Origin: Chloroflexota bacterium
Lineage (GTDB): Bacteria; Chloroflexota; Limnocylindria; Limnocylindrales; CSP1-4
DNA: 38,295 bases
Direction: 5' to 3'
Assembly: GCA_021786265.1 (NCBI GenBank)
Contig: JAJYNP010000183.1
Location: 1 to 38,295 of the forward strand
Shown here in pieces: positions 8,013 through 15,382 of this stretch. The notes under the pieces are model-generated. The model ran no database searches. It was not told the origin of the DNA and saw only the letters and a program-made list of their open reading frames with translations. Each line of letters starts with the position of its first letter. Positions within the stretch are counted from its first letter, which is position 1. A program made the position numbers and the translations under genes.

Positions 8013-8122
8013 GTTCCGGGGAGCCTACCGCATCTCGAGTCGCGCGACAGCGAACGTCATCCGCCTCCCGGCCTCGCCCGAACGCGATCTGCGATCCCCA
8101 GCACGGGCCGCCGTGCCGCTCG

Positions 8123-9235
8123 CTACTCGACAGGCGGCTCGATTGACGGCGGCTCCGCGGGTGCCGCGCCGGGGCCCGGGCTCTCAACCCGGCGAACCGG
8201 GGCCTCCGGGTAGAGCTCGGCGAGCGTGACGTTCAGCGCGGCGGCGATCGGGACCGCGAGCAGGCCGCCCAGCACGCCCCAGGCCGACAGTCCCACGAGC
8301 ACCGCGAAGATGGTGACCACCGGGTGCAGGTGGACGGCCCGTCCGATCACCACCGGCATCACCAGCTGGTCCTCGACCTCGCGGACCACCAGGTAGACGC
8401 CCAGGACCACCAGCGCCAGCTCGGTCCCGCCGCGCGAATAGGCGACGGTACCGGCGATCGCGGCCGCGACGATCGGCCCGAGCAGCGGGACGATCTCGAG
8501 GATCCCGCTCAGCATCGACAGGGCGAGCGCGTACGGGAGGTGCAGGACCGGGCCCAGTGCCAGGTACAGCACCAGCGCGACGAGCAGGATCAGCAGGAAC
8601 TGTCCCCGCAGCCAGTGGCCCAGGACCGCGTGGATGCGGCCCGCGATCCCGGCGGCGCGGTCGCGCTGGTCCGCTCCGAAGAACCGCAGCGCGAACGCCC
8701 AGAAGCGCCCCCCGTCCAGCAGCAGGTAGAAGGAGACGATCACCACCAGGACGGTCTGCGCGGCCACGTCCCCGACCAGCTCCGCCATGTGCAGCGCCCC
8801 ACCTGGCGTCGCCAGCGCCTGGCCGATGGCTCCGTTCAGCTGGCGCGCGATCTCGTCCACCGTGATGCGGTGCGTCCCGACCTGGATCGCGTCATGGCCG
8901 AGTATCGCCCGCAGCGCCTCCGCGAGCGCGGTGGCCCCGCCGGTCGCGAGTTCCTCGAGCTCGCTGATGAGCTGGCCGGAAACGAGCCACGCCGCTACGA
9001 CGATCGCGGCGAGCGCGATCACGTACAGCGCCACCACCACCAGCACGCGCGGGAGGCGGGTGCGGACCTCGATCGCGCCAACGAGCGGGCTGAAGGCGTA
9101 CGCGATGACCGCCGCGATCACGAAGGGGGGCAGGACGTCGCGCGCGAGCCACAGGACCACCAGGGCCGCGATCGCAAGCCACGCGAGCCGGCGCCGCTGA
9201 CCGTTCCAGGGGGCGTCCGCCCCGACCTGCATCAC
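8123..9235 (-). CDS. AI-2E family transporter (UPF0118)
   Basis: The 370-residue protein has about eight hydrophobic segments: two pairs at the N-terminus (about 15-50 and 60-90), a soluble middle portion (about 90-150) and a C-terminal cluster (about 155-345). The segments GILEIVPLLGPIVAA and GRAVHLHPVVTIFAVLVGLSAWGVLGG are the diagnostic conserved blocks of the family. Members include putative autoinducer-2 exporters and Na+/H+ antiporters, so the substrate cannot be stated. The C-terminal 25 residues are a Pro/Glu-rich tail. It is divergent from the FGGY kinase with only 54 bp between the starts. Confidence 0.93.
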   Translation of the reverse strand: MMQVGADAPWNGQRRRLAWLAIAALVVLWLARDVLPPFVIAAVIAYAFSPLVGAIEVRTRLPRVLVVVALYVIALAAIVVAAWLVSGQLISELEELATGGATALAEALRAILGHDAIQVGTHRITVDEIARQLNGAIGQALATPGGALHMAELVGDVAAQTVLVVIVSFYLLLDGGRFWAFALRFFGADQRDRAAGIAGRIHAVLGHWLRGQFLLILLVALVLYLALGPVLHLPYALALSMLSGILEIVPLLGPIVAAAIAGTVAYSRGGTELALVVLGVYLVVREVEDQLVMPVVIGRAVHLHPVVTIFAVLVGLSAWGVLGGLLAVPIAAALNVTLAELYPEAPVRRVESPGPGAAPAEPPSIEPPVE

Positions 9236-9289
9236 GCGCAGAGCTTAGTGGGTTCCCGGACGGTTGAGCCCGGCGAGCATCATGGCCCG

Positions 9290-10828
9290 GTGCACGAGCT
9301 GGACGCGTCGCCGCTCCTGGTCGGCCTCGACCTGGGGACGGGCCGCTGCAAGGCGGCACTCGTGACCCGGGAGGGGCAGGTGATCCACGTCGCGCGGCGG
9401 CCCACGGCCACGCGCCGCCTGCCGGGCGGCGGCGCGGTGCACCCCGTGCCGGAACTCCTGGCGACGGTCGAAACGCTGCTGGCCGGGTGCGCCTCCGCGG
9501 CTGCCGGACGGCGAATCGCCGGCATCGGGATCGCGAGCATGTCGGAGGCCGGCGTGCCGCTCGATCGGTCAGGCCGCCCCGTCGGGGACATCATCGCCTG
9601 GTTCGACGCGCGTCCGTCCGCGGAGGCGGCGGCGCTTGCGTCGTGGGTCGGGCCGGAGCGGCTGCACGCGATCACCGGCCTGCGCGCCGACGCCAAGTAC
9701 ACGCTCGCCAAGCTCCTCTGGCTGGGCCGGCACCGCCCCGCGTCGATCCGCCGCATGCGCGCGTGGGCGGGCGTCGCCGAGCTCGCGGTCCACCACCTGA
9801 GCGGGGCCCTGGCGACGAACGGCTCGCTGGCCTGTCGGACGCTGGCGTTCGACGTCTCGTCCCGACGGTGGGATGCGGACTTGCTCGCGCTGGCCGGGCT
9901 GACGATCGACCAGGTGGCCCCGATCCTGCCGTTCGCCCACGCGGCCGGGGGCCTGCGGCCGGAGGTGGCGCGGCGCGCCGGCCTCGACCCGGGATTGCCG
10001 GTGTGCGTCGCCGGCCACGACCACGCGGTGGGCGCCTTCGGTGCGGGGGTGGCGTGGCCAGGGCAGGCGCTGGACTCGATGGGCAGCGCGGAACCCGTCC
10101 TCGTCGTGACGGAGCGTCCGCGCCTGGACGACTCGCTCCGCCTGGCCGGGCTCTCGACCGGCTGCCACGTGCTCGACGATCGCTGGTACGTGCTGGCGGG
10201 GCTCCAGCAGTCGGGCGGCACGGTCGACTGGTTCGTGGAGCGGTTGCTCGGGGGGACGGAGGCCGACGGAGCCGATCCCTACGCGGCGTTCATGCGGCTG
10301 ATCGCGTCGGTCCCGCCGGGGCCGACCGGCCTGGTCGTCCTGCCGTACCCGCGTGGCCGTTCCGCCCCGCACCCCGACCCGGGGGCGACCCTCGACGTGC
10401 TGGGTCTCCGTCCGGAACACGGTCTCGCCGACATCGGTGTCGCCGTTCTCGAGGGGACCGCGTTCGCCGCGCGCTGGATGCTCGAGGCGCTCGAGACCGC
10501 GGCCGGGGTGCGGGTGCGGCGACTGCGTGTCATCGGTGGCGGCACACGCAACCCACGGTGGCTGGAGATCAAGGCGGCGGTCGGTCGGTGGCCACTGGCG
10601 GTCGCCGAGGCCGGGGAGGCCACCGCGTTCGGAGCCGCGCTGATCGCGGGGATCGCCTCCGGGACGTTCGCCTCGCCGGCCGATGCGCTCCGGCGGGCGG
10701 CTCCGGCCCGGACCCTGGACGCGGCACGGGGCGTGCGGCGCCGATACGTCCGCGCGTACGAGGCATGGGCCCGCGCCGCCGATCGCGCCGCCGACCCTGC
10801 GGTCCGGTGCGGCATAGCCGGTTGGTAA
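9290..10828 (+). CDS. FGGY family carbohydrate kinase, C-terminus altered by an insertion
   Basis: The 512-residue protein carries the ATPase-fold hallmarks: phosphate-1 motif GLDLGTGRCKAAL near the N-terminus, the catalytic Asp region AGHDHAVGAFGAGV, the middle block SGGTVDWFVERL and the adenosine motif GGGTRNPRWLEIKA. It would phosphorylate a sugar or polyol in the cytoplasm; the substrate is not predictable. The start is taken as GTG 9290; an in-frame GTG at 9248 is an alternative, and neither has a strong ribosome binding site. The last seven residues and the TAA stop come from the terminal repeat of the element at 10804-12289. Joining the 8-bp target duplication to its right-hand copy restores a frame ending DPAVPR and TGA, so the original protein was about the same length and probably still works. 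Confidence 0.9.
   Translation: MHELDASPLLVGLDLGTGRCKAALVTREGQVIHVARRPTATRRLPGGGAVHPVPELLATVETLLAGCASAAAGRRIAGIGIASMSEAGVPLDRSGRPVGDIIAWFDARPSAEAAALASWVGPERLHAITGLRADAKYTLAKLLWLGRHRPASIRRMRAWAGVAELAVHHLSGALATNGSLACRTLAFDVSSRRWDADLLALAGLTIDQVAPILPFAHAAGGLRPEVARRAGLDPGLPVCVAGHDHAVGAFGAGVAWPGQALDSMGSAEPVLVVTERPRLDDSLRLAGLSTGCHVLDDRWYVLAGLQQSGGTVDWFVERLLGGTEADGADPYAAFMRLIASVPPGPTGLVVLPYPRGRSAPHPDPGATLDVLGLRPEHGLADIGVAVLEGTAFAARWMLEALETAAGVRVRRLRVIGGGTRNPRWLEIKAAVGRWPLAVAEAGEATAFGAALIAGIASGTFASPADALRRAAPARTLDAARGVRRRYVRAYEAWARAADRAADPAVRCGIAGW
10796..10803. repeat. Target site duplication, left copy
   Basis: CCTGCGGT, identical to 12290-12297, directly abuts the left terminal inverted repeat of the element. 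It lies inside the last codons of the FGGY kinase gene. Confidence 0.8.
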
Positions 10829-10831
10829 ATG
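10804..10831 (+). repeat. Left terminal inverted repeat
   Basis: 28 bp. Contains GTGCGGCA, then TAG, then CCGGTTGGTAAATG. The TAA stop now used by the FGGY kinase (10826-10828) lies in it. Confidence 0.85.
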
Positions 10832-10920
10832 CCCAACTGCGTCGGCGCCGGCGGGGCATACGATCGTTGCGCCGAGAGGGCACCCGCCGCCTGCAGGGTG
10901 TGAGACTCTTGCGCGACGGG

Positions 10921-10944
10921 GCCTACCTGGCGAGTAGGCGCCAG
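10921..10944 (-). terminator. Alternative hairpins at the 3' end of the cassette genes
   Basis: Two mutually exclusive 6-bp stems overlap: GCCTAC (10921-10926) with GTAGGC (10934-10939), and CTGGCG (10927-10932) with CGCCAG (10939-10944). They lie just downstream of the stop of the 256-residue gene, and also after the FGGY stop on the other strand. A bidirectional terminator is possible; no U-tract is seen. Confidence 0.4.
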
Positions 10945-10948
10945 ATAG

Positions 10949-11719
10949 CTACCTGCCGTTCAGGACAAGCACCTCAGCGCCGTGGTCCAGCTCGAGACTG
11001 ACGACCAGCGTCTCACGTTTCCCGTGGCGCTCGTGGTAGGCCTCGGCGCCGGTGATCAGGCGTCCGACAGCGGACTCGATGGCAGCCTCGGTCAAGCGAG
11101 ATCGGAGCGCGGTGAACTCGGCCAGCTTCGAACGAAGCGCGTTGCGCGTCATCTCCGACAGCGAGGCGACGCGCCCGATGAGTGCGCGTCGGTCGACGGT
11201 TGTGAGGAGGCTGAAGTCGGCGACTCCGTCGTCGATGTCCTCGGTGCCAGGCACGGGAAAGTAGCCGAACGTTTCGGCGCGCCGGATCGCATCATGTCGC
11301 CCCGCCTCGAAGTCGGTAAATGGACGAACCCGCGCCACGACGAGTGTCGGGTCGAGGTTATTGAGCTCCCGCGTCTCGGCTTCCGCCCGCGTGCGTGCCT
11401 CCACTTGGTCGAGCCCGTCCGCCCGCAGCACTCGCTCGCGACGGTTCACCTCCCGGTTGAACTCGCGATCCAGGGCGCAGTCGTCGAGGACGATCATCCC
11501 GACGTCCCAGCCTGCCTCGGCAACGACCGCGACGGCCTCGGGCCCGGGCCGCCACAGCGCCCGCCGCACGCGCTCGCCGAAGCGCGGCGACGTCGCCAAC
11601 GGGTCGTCGGCTTCGCCCGCCCAGAGAACGGCGTGCGGCGTGACGACGAGATCGCCCAGCGACCAATCGAGGGGACGGTCGGCTCGATAGTAGAGGCTCG
11701 GCTCGTCGAACCAACTCAC
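10949..11719 (-). CDS. Uncharacterised 256-residue protein, partner of AbrB-like protein
   Basis: I do not recognise the family. The protein is soluble and charged, with no signal peptide or membrane segment. The N-terminal third (about 20-80) looks alpha/beta, with VVTPHAVLWAG and AVAVVAEAGWDVGMIVLDDC. A highly charged helical stretch rich in Arg/Glu (about 84-122) follows, then a beta-like segment LVVARVRPF, helices (about 175-225), and a final strand pair ETLVVSLELDHGAEVLVL. Its GTG start overlaps the TGA stop of the AbrB-like gene by four bases (GTGA, 11716-11719), so the two are translationally coupled. This arrangement, small AbrB/MazE-type protein first and larger unknown protein second, is that of type II toxin-antitoxin operons; toxicity is only an inference. 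It shows no similarity I can see to MazF, PIN or RelE motifs. Codons such as AAT, ACA, GTT, CCA and TTT are commoner than in neighbouring genes, which suggests transfer. Confidence 0.85.
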   Translation of the reverse strand: MSWFDEPSLYYRADRPLDWSLGDLVVTPHAVLWAGEADDPLATSPRFGERVRRALWRPGPEAVAVVAEAGWDVGMIVLDDCALDREFNREVNRRERVLRADGLDQVEARTRAEAETRELNNLDPTLVVARVRPFTDFEAGRHDAIRRAETFGYFPVPGTEDIDDGVADFSLLTTVDRRALIGRVASLSEMTRNALRSKLAEFTALRSRLTEAAIESAVGRLITGAEAYHERHGKRETLVVSLELDHGAEVLVLNGR

Positions 11720-12102
11720 CGTCCGGCGGGCAGGTCAACCGCGCGCCGACCGGTGTCGGGCCGCGCCTGCGATGGGACCGCTCCGCGCCGTGCGGCGGCC
11801 GCACCATCCATCGCCAGGGCTTCGAAGTCGGCGGTCTGCTGGCGACGGCCTGTCGGCCGGTCGAGTCGCCCTGCGGCAAGGCGTGCCGCGATCTTCGGGA
11901 AGCGCGGCTGCTGGGTCGTCATCGCGGCGACGGCCGCGACGATCGGCGCGGGGTCGGGTTCGACAGTCAGGACGAGCGTCCGCGGCGTCGCCTCGATGAG
12001 GTGCACTTCCTGGCCCTCGACGAAGGTGGCGTGCTCGCGGACGGCGCGCGGAATGACGAGCGCGCCGCGTTGTCCGATTGTGACACGTCGCTCCATCAAC
12101 AT
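11716..12102 (-). CDS. AbrB/MazE/SpoVT-type DNA-binding protein, probable antitoxin
   Basis: The 128-residue protein has an N-terminal swapped-hairpin AbrB domain (about 3-47): RRVTIGQRGALVIPRAVREH followed by EGQEVHLIEATPRTLVL. This fold is shared by AbrB-type regulators and MazE-type antitoxins, and binds DNA as a dimer. The C-terminal 80 residues are basic, Ala/Arg-rich and probably partly disordered, as in antitoxins whose tails wrap around the toxin. The start is ATG 12100-12102 (MLMERR) or the ATG two codons later. The predicted transcript starts at or next to 12102, so it is probably leaderless. The stop overlaps the GTG of the next gene by four bases. The promoter spacer holds an inverted repeat, suggesting autoregulation. 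It could instead be a plain regulator; the pairing favours an antitoxin. Confidence 0.85.
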   Translation of the reverse strand: MLMERRVTIGQRGALVIPRAVREHATFVEGQEVHLIEATPRTLVLTVEPDPAPIVAAVAAMTTQQPRFPKIAARLAAGRLDRPTGRRQQTADFEALAMDGAAAARRGAVPSQARPDTGRRAVDLPAGR

Positions 12103-12108
12103 GTGGGC

Positions 12109-12137
12109 AGCATACAGACTTCTGATTTCAGAGTCAA
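12109..12137 (-). promoter_or_regulatory. Promoter with embedded operator for the AbrB-like operon
   Basis: On the minus strand TTGACT (12137-12132) and TATGCT (12114-12109) are separated by exactly 17 nt, close to the sigma-70 -35 and -10 consensus. The spacer holds an inverted repeat, TCTGA-TT-TCAGA, extended by GACT/GTC on its sides (12117-12135), a good operator for an AbrB-type dimer. Transcription starting about 7 nt after the -10 would begin at about 12102, the first base of the start codon, giving a leaderless mRNA. Confidence 0.65.
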
Positions 12138-12264
12138 GCGCTGAGGCACGCCGATCTATGCCTGTCGGCTGACGGCGGGTCGGCGGGCTTCCGCGTGCGG
12201 CAGCGCGACGATGGCGGCCTGCGCCATGTGCGCGATCCTGCCGCCTTCTGCGGCACGCAGGTCC

Positions 12265-12289
12265 CATTTACCAACCGGTGCCGCACTGG
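12265..12289 (-). repeat. Right terminal inverted repeat
   Basis: 25 bp. Read on the minus strand it contains GTGCGGCA followed directly by CCGGTTGGTAAATG, the reverse partner of 10804-10831. Confidence 0.85.
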
Positions 12290-12297
12290 CCTGCGGT
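12290..12297. repeat. Target site duplication, right copy
   Basis: CCTGCGGT, identical to 10796-10803. Following it are G CCG CGT TGA, which would have completed the uninterrupted FGGY gene. Confidence 0.8.
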
Positions 12298-12387
12298 GCC
12301 GCGTTGACATCCGGCGGAACCGTTCCGTGCGCGCCCCCGGCGGTGCTGGGCTACAGTGAAGGCCCCACCGTAGCGAGACCCCCTGTC

Positions 12388-13056
12388 ATGCTCTTCGCCG
12401 ATCCACGGAAGCTCCGCTTGCCATCCCCCTCGGAGGCTCTGCCCGGCCGCCCCGACCCCCTGCCGGTCCCCGGCGTCCATTTCGTCAACGGAGCGCGGCT
12501 CCAGGCGCCGTATCCCGCCGGGAGCGAGTTCGCCACGTTCGGCATGGGCTGCTTCTGGGGCGCCGAGCGGCTCTTCTGGCGGACGCCGGGCGTCCTGGTG
12601 ACGGCCGTGGGGTACGCGGGCGGCTTCACGCCGAACCCCACCTATCGCGAGGTGTGCACCGGCCTCACGGGACACGCCGAGGTCGTGCGGGTCGTCTTCG
12701 ACCCGACCGCACTCTCGTACGCCGACCTGCTGCGGCTGTTCTGGGAGAACCACGACCCGACGCAGGGCAGCCGCCAGGGCAACGACGTGGGCACGCAGTA
12801 CCGTTCGGCGATCTACACACACTCGGAGGCGCAGCGCCGCGAGGCCGAGGCGTCGGCCGGCGCGTTCGCGCGCGAGCTTGCCGCCGCCGGCTACGGCCCG
12901 ATCACCACCGAGATCCGCGACGCGCCCGACTTCTATTTCGCCGAGGACTACCACCAGCAGTACCTGGCGAAGAACCCGGACAGGCGATGTATAGCAGAGG
13001 GCACGGGGGTCTCCTGTCCGTCAGGAGTGTTCGGGGCGCCGGCCGCGAATCGCTGA
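12388..13056 (+). CDS. msrA: Peptide-methionine (S)-S-oxide reductase MsrA
   Basis: The 222-residue enzyme reduces methionine S-sulfoxide in proteins, using thioredoxin as electron donor. The catalytic cysteine lies in the signature [13 protein letters not shown], followed by the conserved blocks [45 protein letters not shown] and [15 protein letters not shown]. Two C-terminal cysteines (in RRCIAEG and GVSCPSG) are the likely resolving residues. The usual GYCGLGGTG of relatives is replaced by RRCIAEGTG. The first 50 residues are an N-terminal extension seen in actinobacterial-type MsrA. The ATG at 12388 is assigned from the alignment to the family; no good ribosome binding site precedes it. 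Before the cassette insertion this gene lay about 80 bp downstream of the FGGY kinase, so the insertion may have separated the two genes' transcription. Confidence 0.95.
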   Translation: MLFADPRKLRLPSPSEALPGRPDPLPVPGVHFVNGARLQAPYPAGSEFATFGMGCFWGAERLFWRTPGVLVTAVGYAGGFTPNPTYREVCTGLTGHAEVVRVVFDPTALSYADLLRLFWENHDPTQGSRQGNDVGTQYRSAIYTHSEAQRREAEASAGAFARELAAAGYGPITTEIRDAPDFYFAEDYHQQYLAKNPDRRCIAEGTGVSCPSGVFGAPAANR

Positions 13057-13118
13057 GCCGGACGCGCTCCGGGCAAGCAACGACGCGACGTGCCGGCGCG
13101 CCTGCGAGCGCGTTCGAA

Positions 13119-13133
13119 GGCTGAGCCTCAGCC
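13119..13133 (-). terminator. Hairpin at the end of the histidine kinase gene
   Basis: GGCTGA (13119-13124), GCC, TCAGCC (13128-13133) forms a 6-bp stem that overlaps the kinase stop codon. It lies between the convergent msrA and kinase genes and could act on both strands. Confidence 0.35.
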
Positions 13134-14513
13134 CTCGCTGTCGACGACAGCGGCCGGCACTCGGAGCCAGAACCGCGTGCCGCCGCCCTCCCGCGGCTCG
13201 GCGCCGATCGTGCCGCGGTGGGCCCGGACCCCGGCGGCGGCCGTCGCGAGGCCCAGCCCGAAGCCTGGTCCGGTTGCGTTCGGGCCGCGCCGGAACGGCT
13301 CGAAGAGATGCTCGCGCACGGCGTCCGGGAGGCCCGGGCCGCGGTCGAGCATCTCGACGACCAGCGCGGGACCCTGTGCCGGGTCGAGCTCGCCGCGAGA
13401 GCCGGCCGGCGCCCGGTCCGAAGCGGCGTCATCGACCTCGGCCAGGAGGTCCACCTGCGATCCCACGGGGCTGTAGAGGATGGCGTTCGTGAGCAGGTTG
13501 CTGATCGTCTGCTCGATCCGCACGCGGTCGACCTCGACCTCCCGGTCGCACGCGCGCTGGACGACGGCCACCTGGCGCTGCGCGGCGATGGCCCCCGTGC
13601 GCGCCACGACCGACTCCACGAGCTCGTCGACCCGTACCGGGCGGCGCACGAGCGCCCGCCCGTCGGCCTCCGCCGTCGAGAGCTCGAGCAGGGCCGTGGC
13701 GAAGTCGCCGAGCCGGACCGTGTCGGCATGAGCGGCGACGATCGCGCCCCGCAGCGTCGCGGCGTCCGCGCCCGGGCGGTCGGCCAGCTCCAGTTCCGCC
13801 TGGAGCGCGGCCAGCGGACCGCGCAGGTCATGCGATGCCGCCGCAACGAACGTGCGCTGCTGGCGGAGGCCGCGCTCGAGGCGATCGAGCATGCGGTTGA
13901 GGGTGCGGGCGAGCCGCCCGAGCTCGTCGTTGGTCGCGGGCTCCGGAAGCCGCCGGTCGAGATCGGCCGCCCCGATCGCCGCCGCTTCCAGCGTGATCTC
14001 CGCGACCGGCCGGAGCACTCGACCCGCCAGCCACCAGCCACCCAGCAGCGAGAGCAGGCCGGCGCCCAGCCCCACGACGACCAGCACCACCGCCAGGCTC
14101 GCCTGCGCGCGCTCGATCGGCGCCAGGCTGCTGCCGGCCACCACCATGCCCCCGCCCTGAGCGCTCACGGCGCGCAGCAGGTAGGTGACGCCGCCCTGCC
14201 GGACTTCGCGAGCTGCGCCGGCCACCGGCATCGGGAGCCCGGCAGGCGCGTCGGTGGTGGCATCCACCAGGCGCCCGGTCCCGTCGACGATCACGGTGAA
14301 GACGCCGGGCGCCGTCGCGTTGCCCTCCTGGAGCCCGACCTGGCCCGCGTTCTCGAGCGAAGTCGCCACGTCGGCCGCGCGGGTCTGGAGCGTCTGGTCG
14401 AGCGAGGCCCGTAGCATCGCGCCGAGCTGCCACCAGACGGCCAACCCGGCCAGCGCCAGGGTGATCCCGATCGCGCCCGCATAGCTGAGGGTCAGGCGGG
14501 TGCGGATGGTCAC
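13128..14513 (-). CDS. Membrane sensor histidine kinase (EnvZ/PhoR-like, HAMP)
   Basis: The 461-residue kinase has a first membrane segment (about 8-30), an extracytoplasmic domain (about 31-138), a second membrane segment (about 139-163), a HAMP domain (about 164-216), a dimerisation/phosphoacceptor domain and a HATPase domain. The phosphorylated His is H228 in ASHDLRGPLAALQ; the box reads SHDLRGPL rather than the usual SHELRTPL. The N box is EQTISNLLTNAILYSP (334-349), G1 is DRGPGLP, the F box is FEPFRRG and G2 is GFGLGLA. It phosphorylates the response regulator encoded just upstream, whose stop overlaps this GTG start by four bases (GTGA, 14510-14513). The signal sensed is unknown. The next gene across the divergent promoter encodes a small exported protein and may be a target. 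Confidence 0.95.
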   Translation of the reverse strand: MTIRTRLTLSYAGAIGITLALAGLAVWWQLGAMLRASLDQTLQTRAADVATSLENAGQVGLQEGNATAPGVFTVIVDGTGRLVDATTDAPAGLPMPVAGAAREVRQGGVTYLLRAVSAQGGGMVVAGSSLAPIERAQASLAVVLVVVGLGAGLLSLLGGWWLAGRVLRPVAEITLEAAAIGAADLDRRLPEPATNDELGRLARTLNRMLDRLERGLRQQRTFVAAASHDLRGPLAALQAELELADRPGADAATLRGAIVAAHADTVRLGDFATALLELSTAEADGRALVRRPVRVDELVESVVARTGAIAAQRQVAVVQRACDREVEVDRVRIEQTISNLLTNAILYSPVGSQVDLLAEVDDAASDRAPAGSRGELDPAQGPALVVEMLDRGPGLPDAVREHLFEPFRRGPNATGPGFGLGLATAAAGVRAHRGTIGAEPREGGGTRFWLRVPAAVVDSEG

Positions 14514-15262
14514 GCCGTTCCGTGCCCGGATCGGGAGGCCGGCGGCGCGGGCGTCGACCGCGGCGGCTTCGCCATGAGCGGCTGTTTCGCTGGCGGCGTA
14601 CGGAGCACGTACCCGACCCCCCGGACGGTGTCCAGCACGGGGCTCTGCGGGTGCCCCCGGAGTCGCAGGCGAACCGCGCGGATGTAGACATCGACGATGT
14701 TCGACGTCCCCTCGTAGGCCCAGTCCCAGACCCGCTCGATGATCGTGGTGCGGGAGACGACCTCGTCCGGGTGGTGCATGAGGAACTCAAGGAGGGCGAA
14801 CTGGCGCGACGAGAGCGGCACGTCGCTCCCCGCAACCGTCACGCGGTGCGCGGCCGGGTCGAGCGCGAGCGCGCCCACGGTCAGCACGGTGGGCCGTTCG
14901 TTTGGCCCGCGCCGAGCCAGGGCCCGCAGCCGTGCCAGCAGCTCGACGAACGCAAACGGCTTCACCAGGTAGTCGTCGGCCCCCACGTCCAGCCCCCGCA
15001 CCCGGTCCTCGACCGCGTCGCGCGCGGTCAGCATCAGGACGGGGGTCCAGTTGCCGGCGGCGCGCAGCTCGGCACAGAACGCGAACCCGTCGCCGTCGGG
15101 GAGCATCACGTCCAGGATGAGAGCGTCGTAGGTGCCCTCGGTGGTGTGCCAGCGGGCGTCCTCGATCGTCGCGGCGGCGTCCACGGCGTGGCTGTCGCCC
15201 CGCAGTCCGCGCTGCAGCAGGCCGCTCAGCCGCACGTCGTCCTCGAGGAGCAGGAGCTTCAA
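14510..15262 (-). CDS. OmpR/PhoB-type response regulator
   Basis: The 250-residue protein has a receiver domain (about 1-118) and a winged-helix DNA-binding domain (about 128-225). In the receiver, EDD is at the N-terminus, the phosphoacceptor Asp is in LILDVMLPDGDGF, the conserved Thr in MLTARD, and the Lys in DDYLVKPF. The DNA-binding domain ends with SNIVDVYIRAVRLRLRG and VRGVGYVLR. A Pro/Lys-rich tail of 25 residues follows. The start is taken as TTG 15260-15262 (LKLLLLEDD) with AGGGG about 9 nt upstream. An ATG at 15331 would add 23 residues that do not match the family. The gene is the first of a two-gene operon with its kinase. An 11-bp-spaced direct repeat in the upstream region is a candidate binding site. 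Confidence 0.93.
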   Translation of the reverse strand: MKLLLLEDDVRLSGLLQRGLRGDSHAVDAAATIEDARWHTTEGTYDALILDVMLPDGDGFAFCAELRAAGNWTPVLMLTARDAVEDRVRGLDVGADDYLVKPFAFVELLARLRALARRGPNERPTVLTVGALALDPAAHRVTVAGSDVPLSSRQFALLEFLMHHPDEVVSRTTIIERVWDWAYEGTSNIVDVYIRAVRLRLRGHPQSPVLDTVRGVGYVLRTPPAKQPLMAKPPRSTPAPPASRSGHGTA

Positions 15263-15344
15263 CGGCGGCCCCTGGTCACGACGCCAGCGGCCGGTGGCTG
15301 GTGGTGCTGGTGCGATCCATCGGGCTCCCATTGTGGCGGGGTCG

Positions 15345-15382
15345 GATGAACGTTCGATGAATCCTGGGGAGGTCGGGATTCA
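15345..15382. promoter_or_regulatory. Candidate response-regulator binding site
   Basis: GATGAA occurs at 15345-15350 and again at 15356-15361, an 11-bp period as bound by tandem OmpR/PhoB-type regulators. The second copy runs into TGAATCC (15358-15364), which is an inverted partner of GGATTCA (15376-15382). The site lies between the divergent response regulator and small secreted protein genes and could control both. Confidence 0.5.

Larger units (their letters stand above)
10804..12289. mobile_element. 1486-bp transposon-like cassette with terminal inverted repeats, no transposase
   Basis: The two ends are inverted repeats that both begin CC(G/A)GTGCGGCA and, after a three-base TAG insertion in the left copy only, continue CCGGTTGGTAAATG. 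They match at 24 of 25 aligned positions. The element is bounded by an exact 8-bp direct repeat, CCTGCGGT, outside each end. Removing the element and one repeat copy restores the reading frame of the FGGY gene to a nearby stop. Inside are two genes on the minus strand: an AbrB/MazE-like protein and an uncharacterised 256-residue protein. No transposase-like protein is visible, so mobility would have to be supplied in trans, as for mobile insertion cassettes. The cargo also uses more A/T-ending codons than its neighbours. An 8-bp duplication is made by several IS families; the family is not assigned. Confidence 0.8.

Noticed and set aside
8324..9289. Upstream extension of the FGGY kinase frame
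   Set aside because: It is antisense to the AI-2E permease and rich in Gln/Arg/His/Asp; FGGY homology begins right after 9290.
12304..12357. TTGACA (12304) and TACAGT (12352) as an msrA promoter
   Set aside because: The spacing is 42 nt, far too long; TTGACA is also probably the remnant end of the original FGGY gene.
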